Source: Catalinimonas niigatensis
GTDB lineage: Bacteria; Bacteroidota; Bacteroidia; Cytophagales; Cyclobacteriaceae
Reading direction: 5' to 3'
NCBI RefSeq assembly: GCF_030506285.1
Contig: NZ_CP119422.1
Coordinates: 2,046,001 to 2,110,000 of the forward strand
Length of the DNA stretch: 64,000 nt
Position 1 is the stretch's first letter. Each line of letters begins with the position of its first letter. The position numbers and the translations under genes are program-made. Below the pieces are notes generated by a model. The model ran no database searches and was not told where the DNA came from. It saw nothing but the letters and a program-made list of their open reading frames with translations. Of this stretch, positions 7,256 to 17,147 are shown piece after piece.

Positions 7256-9894
7256 AAAAAAATAACGAAAAGGATCAGTTTTCAGATAAACGCCCTCCGC
7301 ATTGGGCAGAGCGTTTCCTGAACTGGTATTGCAAACCTGAGCTTTTGGAAGATTTGCAAGGCGATCTGAATGAATTTTTTCACCGCAACCTGAAAAGCAA
7401 AGGCATAAGAAAAGCTCACCTCATTTATATCCTGGATGTATTGAAGTTTTTCCGCTTATACACCGTAAAAAAACCAAATATTTTTGAGTTTTTCAGCCAG
7501 AGTTTGATGTTGGGCAGCTATGTCAAAACATCAACTCGCATACTGGCTCATAACAAGCTGTTTTCCACCATCAATATCCTTGGACTTGCCTCCAGCATGT
7601 CGGTAGGACTCCTCCTTCTGGCTATGCTGTCTGACCTCTATTCTTATGATGATTTTCATGAAAAGAAAGAAAGGATTTACCGGATAAACACCACTGACCT
7701 GAGAGATGAGCAGCGTCCTATGCAACTGGCTTCCACTTCGGTAAGGGCAGGAAAAAGAATCAGTGAATCTGTAAGCGGTGTGGAAGACCTGACTTTGATG
7801 CGGCGAGGATTTGGAGGGGATGCTATGATAGAGAAAAATACTGTATCTATTCAGGGATTTTGGGCCGATCAATCATTTTTTGAGGTATTCAGCTTTCCCT
7901 TGCTGGAAGGCGATTCTGCCACCGCTTTGAAAGAACCTTACTCACTGGTATTGACAGAAAAGTCAGCAACCAAACTCTTCGGAAATGCAGAAGCTTTAGG
8001 CAAAACCGTACGCTTTGATAGCATGGATTATACGGTCACAGGCATAATGAAAGATGTTCCTCAACGCTCGCACATTCAATTTGAAGCTTTGGGTTCTTTT
8101 TCAACCATGGTAGAGATTAAGCCGAATACGGATGGAGATTTTCTGGCTTGGGAGAATATTTACATGTCTTATATTTACCTGTCTTTGCATGAAGGAAGTG
8201 ATCCGGAAAGCGTACAGCAAAGTCTGGATAAACTCAGTGCCACAGAAAATGCCGGTTTGGAGTACCGGAATATCCAGCTTTGGCTGCAATCGCTGGAAAA
8301 TATTCCTCTCAGAGCAGGCTTATCCAATGAGATTGGTTTGGCTTTTAACAGAATTGCGCTGTGGGTGCTGATTGGACTGGCAATGGTGATTATCCTTTCT
8401 GCCTGTTTCAACTATACCAATCTATCCATTGCACGTTCGTTGAGGCGTTCAAGAGAAGTAGGCATCAGAAAGGTTTTGGGTGCACTCAAAAGTCAGGTGC
8501 TTGCCCAATTTATCACTGAGTCAGTAATCCTGTCTCTTTTGTCGCTGGTGTTTTCTTTTGCCCTCTTTTTGTTGTTGCGCCAACAGTTCCTCTCATTAGA
8601 CTCCTTTTTGTCTAGTCGATTTCTTCTGGAATTGACTCCTGAGCTGATCTGCTGGTTTATAGGGCTTGCTATTTTAGTAGGCTTGCTGGCCGGAATGTTA
8701 CCTGCTGTCTTTTTTTCCCGCATCCATACCAGCCAGGTATTAAAAGATGCCTCTTCCTTAAAAGTATTCAGGCACGTGAGTATGCGCAAAGCACTGGTGG
8801 TGGTTCAGTATACTTTTTCATTGATTTTTATCATCACCGTCATTATTGGCTACAATCAATACAAAAGTTTTATCAGTTTTGATTTAGGCTTCACTACAGA
8901 AAACATTGTTAACATCTGGCTGAATGGAACTAATGGTGATACCGTAGAAAAAGAACTAGCTGAGTTAACGGAAGTGCAGGGCCTTTCCAGGTCACGCATG
9001 GTCACAAGTATCGGGTCCATGTACGGCACACAGATGAAATACAGAGATGATTCTACCATTGTCTTACAAAATATGGTGGATGAAGATTACCTACCCCTGC
9101 ACCAGCACCAGTTATTGGCAGGCAGAAATTTCAATCCCAAAGCAGAGGGTGCCGATGAAAATGAAGTCATTGTGAATGAACAGCTTATCCAATACTTTAA
9201 TCTAGGAAATCAGAAGCCTGAGCAGGCGCTCGGAGAGATCGTGGATATTGACAATAAGCAGTTAACGATTGTAGGCGTAGTGAAGGATTTTCATTATGGA
9301 ACATTGTCAGACAAAATTCAGCCTACGGTTTTTCGTCATGTGACGGATAAAGATTATGGTTTTATCAATGTAAAAATTCAGACCGAGGACTGGGCTTCCA
9401 CTTTTACTGCCATAGAAAAAATCTGGAAAAAGATAGAGCCTGTTCATCCTTTACAGGCCACCCTCTACGACGATCAGATTGAGCAGGCCTACCGTCAGTT
9501 TGTAGTGATGGTGAAGGTAATCGGCTTCATTGCATTTCTGGCCGTTTGTATCGCTTCTATGGGCTTATTTGGCATGGTGGTTTTTACTACAGAAACCCGG
9601 ATGAAAGAGATCAGTATCCGCAAAGTACTGGGAGCCAGTGAGGGAAATCTGCTTTTTCTGTTGAGCAGGAGCTTTCTCTTGCTGCTACTGCTTTCCGCGC
9701 TCATTGCCATTCCTACTACCTATCTCTTTTTTGACAAAGTAGTATTGGTCAACTTTGCCTATCATCAACCCATACAGATTGGTGAGTTGCTGGTGGGTGT
9801 TTTGATACTCATGCTGCTGGCCTGTCTCATGGTAGGATCTCAAACTTTAAAAGTAGCTCAAAGTAATCCTGCCGAAGTATTGAAAAATGAGTGA
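7246..9894 (+). CDS. FtsX/MacB-type ABC transporter permease with N-terminal prefix domain
   Basis: This 882-residue inner-membrane protein starts with a short cytosolic prefix domain (about residues 15-75: PPHWAERFLNWYCKPELLED) seen in PadR-linked permeases. Two FtsX/MacB modules follow. The first has a TM helix near residue 105, a periplasmic MacB core, and three TM helices around 370-485 with the SREVGIRKVLGA signature. The second starts RKALVVVQYTFSLIFI, has another MacB core, and ends with TM helices 755-875 including MKEISIRKVLGAS. No ATPase gene is adjacent, so it must share one encoded elsewhere. Likely roles are efflux or envelope stress signalling. Confidence 0.9.
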   Translation: MDVKKNNEKDQFSDKRPPHWAERFLNWYCKPELLEDLQGDLNEFFHRNLKSKGIRKAHLIYILDVLKFFRLYTVKKPNIFEFFSQSLMLGSYVKTSTRILAHNKLFSTINILGLASSMSVGLLLLAMLSDLYSYDDFHEKKERIYRINTTDLRDEQRPMQLASTSVRAGKRISESVSGVEDLTLMRRGFGGDAMIEKNTVSIQGFWADQSFFEVFSFPLLEGDSATALKEPYSLVLTEKSATKLFGNAEALGKTVRFDSMDYTVTGIMKDVPQRSHIQFEALGSFSTMVEIKPNTDGDFLAWENIYMSYIYLSLHEGSDPESVQQSLDKLSATENAGLEYRNIQLWLQSLENIPLRAGLSNEIGLAFNRIALWVLIGLAMVIILSACFNYTNLSIARSLRRSREVGIRKVLGALKSQVLAQFITESVILSLLSLVFSFALFLLLRQQFLSLDSFLSSRFLLELTPELICWFIGLAILVGLLAGMLPAVFFSRIHTSQVLKDASSLKVFRHVSMRKALVVVQYTFSLIFIITVIIGYNQYKSFISFDLGFTTENIVNIWLNGTNGDTVEKELAELTEVQGLSRSRMVTSIGSMYGTQMKYRDDSTIVLQNMVDEDYLPLHQHQLLAGRNFNPKAEGADENEVIVNEQLIQYFNLGNQKPEQALGEIVDIDNKQLTIVGVVKDFHYGTLSDKIQPTVFRHVTDKDYGFINVKIQTEDWASTFTAIEKIWKKIEPVHPLQATLYDDQIEQAYRQFVVMVKVIGFIAFLAVCIASMGLFGMVVFTTETRMKEISIRKVLGASEGNLLFLLSRSFLLLLLLSALIAIPTTYLFFDKVVLVNFAYHQPIQIGELLVGVLILMLLACLMVGSQTLKVAQSNPAEVLKNE

Positions 9895-10052
9895 GCTATT
9901 TCTTAATTGCTATGCTTCAATTATTGTATTTACATAAATATGACATGATGCACTATTCATTTTCCTAAAGCTTGAGTTACAATCTGGCCATTTTCATTAC
10001 CAATAAAGTGAAGTAATGTTTAAATATTATTTACACTTTAACCCCTAATGTT

Positions 10053-11276
10053 ATGGCAAAGTCTGAAAAAAAGAGAGTCATCATCACGTTTAAGTCCAAA
10101 GACAAACGTGCTGACAAGACCGAAGACAAGGTAGATATTGTAAGAAATACAGTGTCTTCTGATACGTATTTCTTTAATGCGAATGACTGGTCGCGTGGAC
10201 AGGCGGTGCCTTCCGGTATGCCTACCGAGCAGATTGGGTATGATGTCAATCTGTATGAAGCTCCTATTGTAATGGGGTCTTTTACAGAGGAGGAAATCAA
10301 AAAGCTAAAAAAGAATGATAACATTGCCAAGATAGAAGATGATGGCAGGGTCTATGCCATGCATAATCATTCTCAGTTTTCTCATCTTCAATATGAAGGA
10401 CAACCCATAGTCCAATCGGAAACTATACCGGAAGGTGTCAATCAGATTAAAGCCCCTAATGCCTGGCAAGCCACTCAGGCTATGGGTATCAAAGTAGCGA
10501 TACTGGATACGGGTATTGACTATGAGCATCCTGACCTTAAAGAAAACTACAAGTTCGGTGTCAGTTTTATAGAAGATGAGAGCAGTCCCATGGATTTTAA
10601 TGGTCATGGCACACATTGCGCCGGAACTGTAGCCGCAGCCATCAATGGAGAAGGCGTAGTTGGTGTAGCCCCTTCTGCCTATCTCTATGCCGTCAAAGTA
10701 CTGAGCCGAACCGGTTCCGGAGCCTGGAGTAGTTTGATTGCAGGCATTGACTGGTGTATCAACAAAAAGAATATGGATATCATCAGCATGAGCCTGGGAG
10801 GGACCACTGCTCCATCGGCAGTTGAAGATATCTGTCAGGCAGCCTGGGACAAGGGAGCTATTCTGGTAGCTGCTGCTGGTAACCACAATGGAGAAGTCAT
10901 TGCCCCCGCCCGTTATCCCAGTGTAATTGCGGTCAGCGCTATTGATGGTAGTAATGCCAAAGCCTCCTTCAGTTGTTTTGGACCTGAAGTAGAGTTGTGC
11001 GCGCCCGGTGTGCAGGTATTGTCTATCAGGGCAGGTGGAGGATATGTCAGGTTTAATGGTACAAGTATGGCATGTCCGCATGTATCGGGTGCTGCCGCCA
11101 TTGCCAAAGGGACTCATCGCTATGCGAGCAATGTGAGCATCCGTCGTTTGCTGGCCCAGACTGCAGATAATTTAGGCAATCCGGGACGCGATGATATCTT
11201 TGGTTTCGGAAGAGTAGATCCCCATCAAGCGGCATTTTCTACTACCGTTCCGACCGCTGTACCTGGTCTTCCATGA
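10053..11276 (+). CDS. Subtilisin-like serine peptidase (S8 family)
   Basis: The 407-residue protein has a complete S8 catalytic set: D152 in VAILDTGIDYEHPDL, H185 in FNGHGTHCAGT, oxyanion N277 in AAAGNHNG and S338 in NGTSMACPHVSGAA. Residues 1-105 form a lysine-rich pro-region with an I9-like alternation (VIITFKSKD, IAKIEDDGRVYAM). No signal peptide is visible, so it is either intracellular or exported by an unrecognised route. The gene converges with a small ORF (11296-11559) whose product also looks like an I9 propeptide domain, suggesting an enzyme/inhibitor or enzyme/chaperone pair. Confidence 0.93.
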   Translation: MAKSEKKRVIITFKSKDKRADKTEDKVDIVRNTVSSDTYFFNANDWSRGQAVPSGMPTEQIGYDVNLYEAPIVMGSFTEEEIKKLKKNDNIAKIEDDGRVYAMHNHSQFSHLQYEGQPIVQSETIPEGVNQIKAPNAWQATQAMGIKVAILDTGIDYEHPDLKENYKFGVSFIEDESSPMDFNGHGTHCAGTVAAAINGEGVVGVAPSAYLYAVKVLSRTGSGAWSSLIAGIDWCINKKNMDIISMSLGGTTAPSAVEDICQAAWDKGAILVAAAGNHNGEVIAPARYPSVIAVSAIDGSNAKASFSCFGPEVELCAPGVQVLSIRAGGGYVRFNGTSMACPHVSGAAAIAKGTHRYASNVSIRRLLAQTADNLGNPGRDDIFGFGRVDPHQAAFSTTVPTAVPGLP

Positions 11277-11295
11277 GCCTTGGCTTTAAAGCAAA

Positions 11296-11559
11296 CTAAG
11301 GAGGATCTAATGTAATTTCGCTATCTAGTTCTACCTTTTTTACTTCCTTCATGGCTGCTAGTTTTTTTACTTCTGAGGCTTTTATTGTCCCACTTAGTAA
11401 AGGTATACTTGCCATACTCCGTTTCACCTTCAGACCTTTAGCTTCAAAAGTTGTTATATCTACTCCTTCTTGAGTAGTGACTAGCACAGGAACTAAATCA
11501 TTTTCGTTGACTTGCACAAGGTAAGCCTCCAATGCTACACTGATTTTGTCTGAGTTCAT
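11296..11559 (-). CDS. Small I9-propeptide-like protein, possible subtilase inhibitor or chaperone
   Basis: The 87-residue protein has no signal peptide. The segment from LVPVLVTTQEG through FEAKGLKVKRS and LSGTIKASEVKKLAAM to EVKKVELDSEITLDPP follows the beta-alpha-beta-beta-alpha-beta pattern of peptidase inhibitor I9 domains. Stand-alone I9 proteins are known to inhibit subtilisins or help them fold. Its gene ends 20 nt from the end of the convergent subtilase gene, which makes that enzyme the obvious partner. The assignment rests on pattern and position, not on a strict signature. Confidence 0.62.
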   Translation of the reverse strand: MNSDKISVALEAYLVQVNENDLVPVLVTTQEGVDITTFEAKGLKVKRSMASIPLLSGTIKASEVKKLAAMKEVKKVELDSEITLDPP

Positions 11560-11665
11560 AAGTAGTCTTTTTTGATTAAAACATTTGTACTGCTACTTTT
11601 TATTAGTATACGGAGTGTCTAATATTGCGTAGCAAATTGTAGCCGGATTTATGTGCAAAGTTATC

Positions 11666-12040
11666 ATGAAGAAAGTAAGCCTTATCATTTCTCTTCTCAT
11701 CATTTTTTCTCAATGCCAACAGGCAGCAGATATTGAAAATTTTGATGCAATTACCTTCCAGGAAGATCCGCAGGGCTGCAGAGGAGAGCGTATCAAAATG
11801 AAGGAGCAAATTCTACAGCTTCCACAACATTTAGCAGGATTCAGCCAGCAGGAAGTACAGGCTACGTTAGGAAAAGCAGACCGGCAAGAGCTCTCTAACC
11901 GAAGCCAGAAGTACCTGATTTACTTTATTGAACCAGCTCCTGCCTGTAATGAAAATATTTCAGAAGAGGAACCTTTAACCATGTATGTACGCTTCAACTC
12001 CGTAGGTCGAGCCAATGAGATTAGTTTTAAAAACTACTGA
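11666..12040 (+). CDS. Small putative lipoprotein
   Basis: From the ATG at 11666 the protein has 124 residues starting MKKVSLIISLLIIFSQC, a lipoprotein-type signal with the cysteine at residue 17. An ATG five codons upstream would spoil the signal slightly. The mature part has three further cysteines (QGCRGER, APACNEN) and no domain I recognise; a segment FSQQEVQATLGKADR resembles SmpA/OmlA-type motifs (E-V-x-x-x-L-G-x-P), which is a weak hint. It is followed 35 nt later by the TauE-type permease and may be co-transcribed. Confidence 0.7.
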   Translation: MKKVSLIISLLIIFSQCQQAADIENFDAITFQEDPQGCRGERIKMKEQILQLPQHLAGFSQQEVQATLGKADRQELSNRSQKYLIYFIEPAPACNENISEEEPLTMYVRFNSVGRANEISFKNY

Positions 12041-12075
12041 TCCCTAACTTGCCTGCTTTTGAACCCCACCCATCA

Positions 12076-12822
12076 ATGAATTGGATTGAGCTTTCCCCTG
12101 CCGAATGGGGGCTGGTAATCTTTTGTGCTGTCATGGTCGGTACTTCCAAAGCAGGTATATCAGGCGCGGGCATTGTAGTCATCCCTATCCTTGCCAATAT
12201 CTTCGGAGGACAACTCTCCACCGGTTTTCTGCTCCCCATACTGGTGATTGCTGATATTTTTGCAGTATACTATTATAATCGGCATGCACAGTGGAAATAC
12301 CTGCTTCGCCTATTGCCCTGGACACTGGTCGGAATAGGCATTGGTGTCTGGGTAGGAGATATTGTATCAGATAAGGTGTTCAAAGAGATGATTGCCATTG
12401 TTATCTTTGTGTGTCTGGCGCTGATGTTCTGGCAGAATGCTCAAAAACGAAAAATCAAAGTACCGGATGAGTGGTGGTTTTCTGCCTTGGCAGGTCTGGC
12501 GGGAGGCTTCGCTACAATGATCGGAAATGCAGCTGGGCCTATCATGGCGGTATATCTTCTCTCTATGCACTTACCCAAAAATCACTACATTGGCACCGCA
12601 GCATGGTTTTTTCTGATCATCAATGTCCTCAAGCTTCCTTTCCATTTCTTTATCTGGCAGACCATCACCCTATCTTCTCTTTTGACCAACATAACCCTGA
12701 TCCCTGCCATTGCAGGGGGTGCCTTCTTCGGTTTTTTTATCGTAAAAAAGTTTCCTGAGAGAGCCTTCCGCATTTTTATCATTCTGACTACTGCACTCTC
12801 CTCTATCCTGCTCCTCTTCTGA
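12076..12822 (+). CDS. TauE/SafE-family membrane permease
   Basis: The product has 248 residues from the ATG at 12076; a TTG nine codons earlier is possible but would add only polar residues. It has about eight membrane segments in two repeats. The first repeat carries VGTSKAGISGAGIVVIPIL and the second carries ALAGLAGGFATMIGNAAGP, the paired glycine-rich hallmarks of TauE/SafE (DUF81) transporters. These export or import sulfonates, sulfite or other small sulfur anions. The substrate here is unknown and no sulfur gene is adjacent. Confidence 0.88.
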   Translation: MNWIELSPAEWGLVIFCAVMVGTSKAGISGAGIVVIPILANIFGGQLSTGFLLPILVIADIFAVYYYNRHAQWKYLLRLLPWTLVGIGIGVWVGDIVSDKVFKEMIAIVIFVCLALMFWQNAQKRKIKVPDEWWFSALAGLAGGFATMIGNAAGPIMAVYLLSMHLPKNHYIGTAAWFFLIINVLKLPFHFFIWQTITLSSLLTNITLIPAIAGGAFFGFFIVKKFPERAFRIFIILTTALSSILLLF

Positions 12823-12829
12823 TCTCTCA

Positions 12830-13669
12830 TCAGATGGGGTCGAAGTTCCTGCGTTTGCGCCTACGATCGGGACGGGAGTATTTGTAAGGATCAATACAAC
12901 CAAGGATAGAAGTAGAAGGGGTAAACTTCACTTTGAGGGTAAACATACCATACATATCATTGTCAGAAGAACTTCCACCTCTGATCGTAGGCTCTTCATT
13001 CACCTGACGGGCTATATAGGTAGACAAAGTCTGGTGGTATTCTACAGCTTCCGCACTAAGCTGATCTACCTGTATAATCTCTCTACTCACTGCGTCCAGT
13101 TGATCACTAAGCGCATAACGCAAGGAGAGATCAGCTACCAAAGATAAGACCGGTGTAATTTCATATTCAAGACCTACTCCAAAAGGTACAATTCCTACCA
13201 GTCCTGGCACTTTTTCTCCTTCGGGTTCTATATTTTTCAGATCCCACTCTCCTATCGGACTTTGTCCCATAGGATTATTGGTTGTAAAGCCAATACCCAA
13301 ATAAGCGAAAGGGGTAAATACCCCACGCTTAAAATAATACATAGCAGAAGTGTACACTTCAATATTATTGGCACGAAAGCTACGTAAACGTGTAGTATCT
13401 GTATCGTTCCCCCGAAGATTATAAAAACTCAGTCCGGATTTGAGTTGAAAATTATCGTTGAGGTAATACCAGGCTTCCGCATTTAAAGTGAACCCAGGAT
13501 TGCTTAGCTTTTGCTCACTTACGTCGCCTATATAACTGCTGATGCCGGGCCCTACGGCAAAACTCCAGTCCTGAGCTTGTGATGGTGAACAAGTGAATAC
13601 AATAAGGCAGCATAGTAAAACGCTTCCTGCAAGCATTTGTCCAGCCTTTTTGGAAGTTTTTTGCAACAT
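12830..13669 (-). CDS. Outer-membrane beta-barrel protein, PorG/DUF6089-like
   Basis: The 279-residue protein has a signal peptide ending about residue 32 (CSPSQAQ) and then an eight-strand-like barrel: WSFAVGPGISSYIGDV, an AWYYLNDNFQLKSGLSFY pair, FTPFAYLGIGFTTNNP and VPFGVGLEYEITPVLSL. The SYIGDV opening and the FxPYxxxGIG strand are typical of DUF6089 proteins, whose best-known member, PorG, belongs to the type IX secretion system. The C-terminus is unusually basic (RPDRRRKRR). It converges with the TauE gene with seven bases between. A direct role in secretion is only a possibility. Confidence 0.72.
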   Translation of the reverse strand: MLQKTSKKAGQMLAGSVLLCCLIVFTCSPSQAQDWSFAVGPGISSYIGDVSEQKLSNPGFTLNAEAWYYLNDNFQLKSGLSFYNLRGNDTDTTRLRSFRANNIEVYTSAMYYFKRGVFTPFAYLGIGFTTNNPMGQSPIGEWDLKNIEPEGEKVPGLVGIVPFGVGLEYEITPVLSLVADLSLRYALSDQLDAVSREIIQVDQLSAEAVEYHQTLSTYIARQVNEEPTIRGGSSSDNDMYGMFTLKVKFTPSTSILGCIDPYKYSRPDRRRKRRNFDPI

Positions 13670-13943
13670 GTCTATGTAAGTTTGATGTAGTTTGTACGAA
13701 GTTAAGCAAATTATTAGTATAACCCTGTCAGACCGGGCTTTATTGCAAGGTCTGAGAAAAATCCAAAAGAATAGAAAAGTGGTACCCTCCTTAAATAGAA
13801 CTTTACGCCTATGAACTTTGGCAGGTTGGTATACAAGTTATTAACTGAATTGAAACGCAAATATATAAGATGAAGGTATAGAAGCATGCTAAAAGCTTTC
13901 TTCAAATTTCTTAGATTTGACACTGAAATAATGTGTGTATAAG

Positions 13944-15827
13944 ATGAGCATAGCCCAGGTTATTATCTTGATCAGTACGAGCTTAGTCCTCTGTCATTGT
14001 ACACCGCAAAACCAAACTTCAGAAACTGTGAACCTGCGAGAGAAATTGACCCCTATAGCCCAACAAGATCCTAATCTGCTGCTAGAAGAAGTAGAGAATA
14101 ACCAAAAAATGGTTATCTACCAGATCTTCACCCGCCTCTTTGGCAACACCAACAGCAGCAATATAAAATACGGAACCGTAGAAGAAAATGGTGTGGGCAA
14201 GTTCAACCATATCAATGAAGCTGCTCTGCAAAACTTGAAAGGAATGGGCATTACCCACATCTGGTATACCGGAGTGATAGAACATGCAGTGCTTACTGAT
14301 TTTACAGCCTATGGCATTCCGCTGGATGATGCCGATGTAGTCAAAGGAAGAGCGGGTTCTCCCTATGCCATCAAAGACTATTATGACGTTAACCCCGACC
14401 TGGCCGAGAACATAAGCCAAAGAATGGAGGAGTTTGAAGCGCTGGTACAGCGTACTCATGATGAAGGAATGAAAGTTTTCATTGACTTCGTACCCAATCA
14501 CGTGGCCCGGCAGTATGCCTCAGATGCCATGCCTGAAGGTGTACAGGATTTTGGTGCCCGGGATGATACCGGCAAAGCTTTTGATCCAAATAACAATTTC
14601 TACTACATTCCCGGTCAGGCTTTTCAGGTTCCTCCAGAATATACCTCTCTGGGAGAACATAGCTTTCCGACTAAAGATGGGAAATTTGACGAAAACCCTG
14701 CCAAAGCTACCGGCAATGATCAGTTTACCGCTACGCCTACCGTTAACGACTGGTTTGAAACCGTGAAACTTAATTATGGCATAGATTATCAAAATAACCG
14801 CCAGACCTATTTTGATCCTATCCCCAATACCTGGCTCAAGATGCGTGATATATTGCTTTTCTGGGCTGGCAAAAGTGTGGATGGCTTCCGCTGTGATATG
14901 GCGGAGATGGTGCCGGTGGAGTTCTGGCATTGGGTGATTCCTACGGTCAAAGAACAGTATCCCGAACTGACTTTTATTGCTGAGATTTACAATCCCGAAC
15001 AGTATCGCAATTATATAGACCATGGCCGTTTTGATTTCCTCTACGACAAGGTGCAGCTTTACGACACCTTGCGTGCAGTGGTAGAAGAGCGAAGTGATCT
15101 GCGTCATGTCACTGAGATCTGGCAGTACCTGCGGGGCAAAAATCATCATATGCTGCGCTTTCTGGAAAACCATGACGAACAACGTATTGCCTCCCGCTTT
15201 TTTGCCGGTAGTCCTGAAAAAGCCAAGCCTGCTTTGGTCGTAAGCGCACTGCTCCACACCGGCCCTATCATGATCTATTTTGGGCAGGAAGTGGGTGAAC
15301 CTGCCGAAGAGGAATCCGGTTTTAGCAGTGATGACGGCCGAACCACTATCTTTGACTACTGGGGCGTACCGGAACATCAGAAGTGGAGCAATGGACTGGC
15401 TTATGATGGTGGAAAGTTAAGCGAGAGCCAGCTTGCTTTACGCGCTTACCATAGCAAAGTGCTACAGCTGAGCCATAAACCAGTCATCGCCGAAGGCTAT
15501 TTTTATGATTTACATCCACACAACCGTTACTTTACCCAAGGCTATCATGACAAAGTCTACGCCTTCCTGCGCTTTAATACGGAACAAAAACTATTGATCG
15601 TCACTAATTTTGATGCAAATAACAGCCAACAGTTCAACCTAAAGATTCCTAGTACGGCTTTGGAAGCAATAGGGTTATCACAAAATGAAAGCTATACACT
15701 GAAAGATTTGCTAATGACCAATACACAACTGCAAATGGATGCCGGAGCAGTAGTGATCAGTGAAGGAGAAGCCGGACTACCTATCCACTTAGAACCTTTA
15801 CAATCCTTTGTATTTAGTATTGAATAA
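13944..15827 (+). CDS. GH13 alpha-amylase-family lipoprotein
   Basis: Starting at the ATG at 13944 (a GTG three codons earlier is possible), the 627-residue product begins with a lipoprotein signal ending LVLCHC. All four GH13 regions are present: FIDFVPNHV with D181, GFRCDMAEM with nucleophile D318, FIAEIY with acid/base E347, and ENHDEQR with D411. Between regions I and II is a long insertion (residues about 195-300) typical of the GH13 subfamilies in Bacteroidota. A C-terminal beta domain follows. It should hydrolyse or transfer alpha-glucans at the cell surface or in the periplasm. No sus genes adjoin it. Confidence 0.9.
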   Translation: MSIAQVIILISTSLVLCHCTPQNQTSETVNLREKLTPIAQQDPNLLLEEVENNQKMVIYQIFTRLFGNTNSSNIKYGTVEENGVGKFNHINEAALQNLKGMGITHIWYTGVIEHAVLTDFTAYGIPLDDADVVKGRAGSPYAIKDYYDVNPDLAENISQRMEEFEALVQRTHDEGMKVFIDFVPNHVARQYASDAMPEGVQDFGARDDTGKAFDPNNNFYYIPGQAFQVPPEYTSLGEHSFPTKDGKFDENPAKATGNDQFTATPTVNDWFETVKLNYGIDYQNNRQTYFDPIPNTWLKMRDILLFWAGKSVDGFRCDMAEMVPVEFWHWVIPTVKEQYPELTFIAEIYNPEQYRNYIDHGRFDFLYDKVQLYDTLRAVVEERSDLRHVTEIWQYLRGKNHHMLRFLENHDEQRIASRFFAGSPEKAKPALVVSALLHTGPIMIYFGQEVGEPAEEESGFSSDDGRTTIFDYWGVPEHQKWSNGLAYDGGKLSESQLALRAYHSKVLQLSHKPVIAEGYFYDLHPHNRYFTQGYHDKVYAFLRFNTEQKLLIVTNFDANNSQQFNLKIPSTALEAIGLSQNESYTLKDLLMTNTQLQMDAGAVVISEGEAGLPIHLEPLQSFVFSIE

Positions 15828-16052
15828 AAAGATGAAGACCGGAGTCCGAAGTTCCTGCTTCCGAGACAAGGATAAATGAGCTATGAAACTCTGATTTCTT
15901 CAAAAACAATGTACACCCGAAAACAAACTAAAGTTCGTGAACTGTGAATATTGAACTTTGAACTACAACACCAGGAACGATAACACCGTAACACTAAAAA
16001 AAACCTCTTCCGTATTCGTATAATTAACTTGTCACTACAAACAACCTGTTCT

Positions 16053-16790
16053 ATGAAAAATCTGATGCTAACTTTTTGCCTATTCTGTTGCTCCCTGATT
16101 GTTCCTGCCTTTGCCCAATCTGCTTTGCAAGGTGCCTGGACGCTCACTGCTGACAATGTCCAGCCTGTGAATGACCGGGAAATGGTCGCGATCTTTAGTG
16201 ACGACTACTTTATGTTTGGAAATTATTACAAAGATGGCCGCTTTATCGGTGCCGGTGGGGGAACTTACCAACTAGATGGCGACGAAGTGCAGCTGATTTT
16301 CGATTTTTACACAGATGACAATTCTATCGTGAGAGTACCTCAGGATTACAGCATTAATTTCAACAACGATGCGTTTACTTTAAAAGGCAGCATCAGTGGC
16401 ACCCCCTTTACCCAAACATGGCAACAGCTGGATGCTGAAGAGGCTCCTCTGGATGGTGACTGGCGTTTTGCCTCCCGTGTGGACGAAGAAGGTAATGTAG
16501 GGGAAAGAAGAACTCCCGGCCCACGGCAAACTGTGAAAATACTGGGTGGTGAACGTTTTCAGTGGGCGGCTTTTAACTACGAGACTAAAGAATTTATGGG
16601 CACCGGCGGGGGTACCTACGAAGCTGAGAATGGCAAGTATACCGAAAATATAAAGTTTTTCTCTCGCGATAACAGCCGCGTAGGTAATTCCCTGAGCTTT
16701 CAGTTTGAACGCCAAGGCGACGACTGGTTCCACAAAGGCAAAAGCAGCAAAGGAGATCCCCTGCATGAAGTCTGGACAGTGGAGGAGTAA
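16053..16790 (+). CDS. Secreted lipocalin-like protein with two tandem repeats
   Basis: From the ATG at 16053 the product has 245 residues with a signal peptide ending PAFAQ. The mature protein is two copies of a ~110-residue unit. Repeat 1 has GAWTLTADN, FGNYYKDGRFIGAGGGTY and FTQTWQQ; repeat 2 has GDWRFASRV, WAAFNYETKEFMGTGGGTY and LHEVWTVEE. The matching GGGTY and closing W motifs show an internal duplication. The beta-rich pattern fits lipocalin-like/DUF4488-type domains. The ligand is unknown. Confidence 0.72.
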   Translation: MKNLMLTFCLFCCSLIVPAFAQSALQGAWTLTADNVQPVNDREMVAIFSDDYFMFGNYYKDGRFIGAGGGTYQLDGDEVQLIFDFYTDDNSIVRVPQDYSINFNNDAFTLKGSISGTPFTQTWQQLDAEEAPLDGDWRFASRVDEEGNVGERRTPGPRQTVKILGGERFQWAAFNYETKEFMGTGGGTYEAENGKYTENIKFFSRDNSRVGNSLSFQFERQGDDWFHKGKSSKGDPLHEVWTVEE

Positions 16791-17147
16791 TCTTGCACTG
16801 TTTTTTTACAATATTTCTGGTACTGTCCCTCCTTAAATACTCTTTTGACCATACATTTTCCTTCATAACTTGGAAAGAAGAAAGAAATCATGGAATGGGC
16901 TTTTCTTAACCTTCCTACAAACTTTAAATACTGTTAGTTTGGTTATGGTATTTCCATGCTTACTTTGCAAGAACCTACTTAAGCATTCACCTACAGCTCA
17001 CTTCTCATACATAAAAAAGTGAAGAAAAAAACGAAATCATTATAGGCATTATCCCCCTAAAAATCTTATTTTTATTGACAACAGGGTGTTGACCAAAGTC
17101 AGAATCCTGTTATCTACAGCAACACAACGGCCTAAATTGATTTGCTC
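16791..17147. other. Intergenic region before the S41 peptidase gene
   Basis: No gene is supported here. The region is AT-rich and must hold the promoter of the S41 gene, but no clear TAnnTTTG box was found and no strong terminator follows the preceding gene. Confidence 0.5.

Noticed and set aside
10305-11117. 270-codon frame antisense to the subtilase gene
   Set aside because: It lies entirely inside a gene with a full catalytic triad; its sequence is the reverse shadow of conserved codons.
14520-15377. 285-codon frame antisense to the GH13 gene
   Set aside because: Shadow of a gene with all four GH13 regions; no independent protein features.
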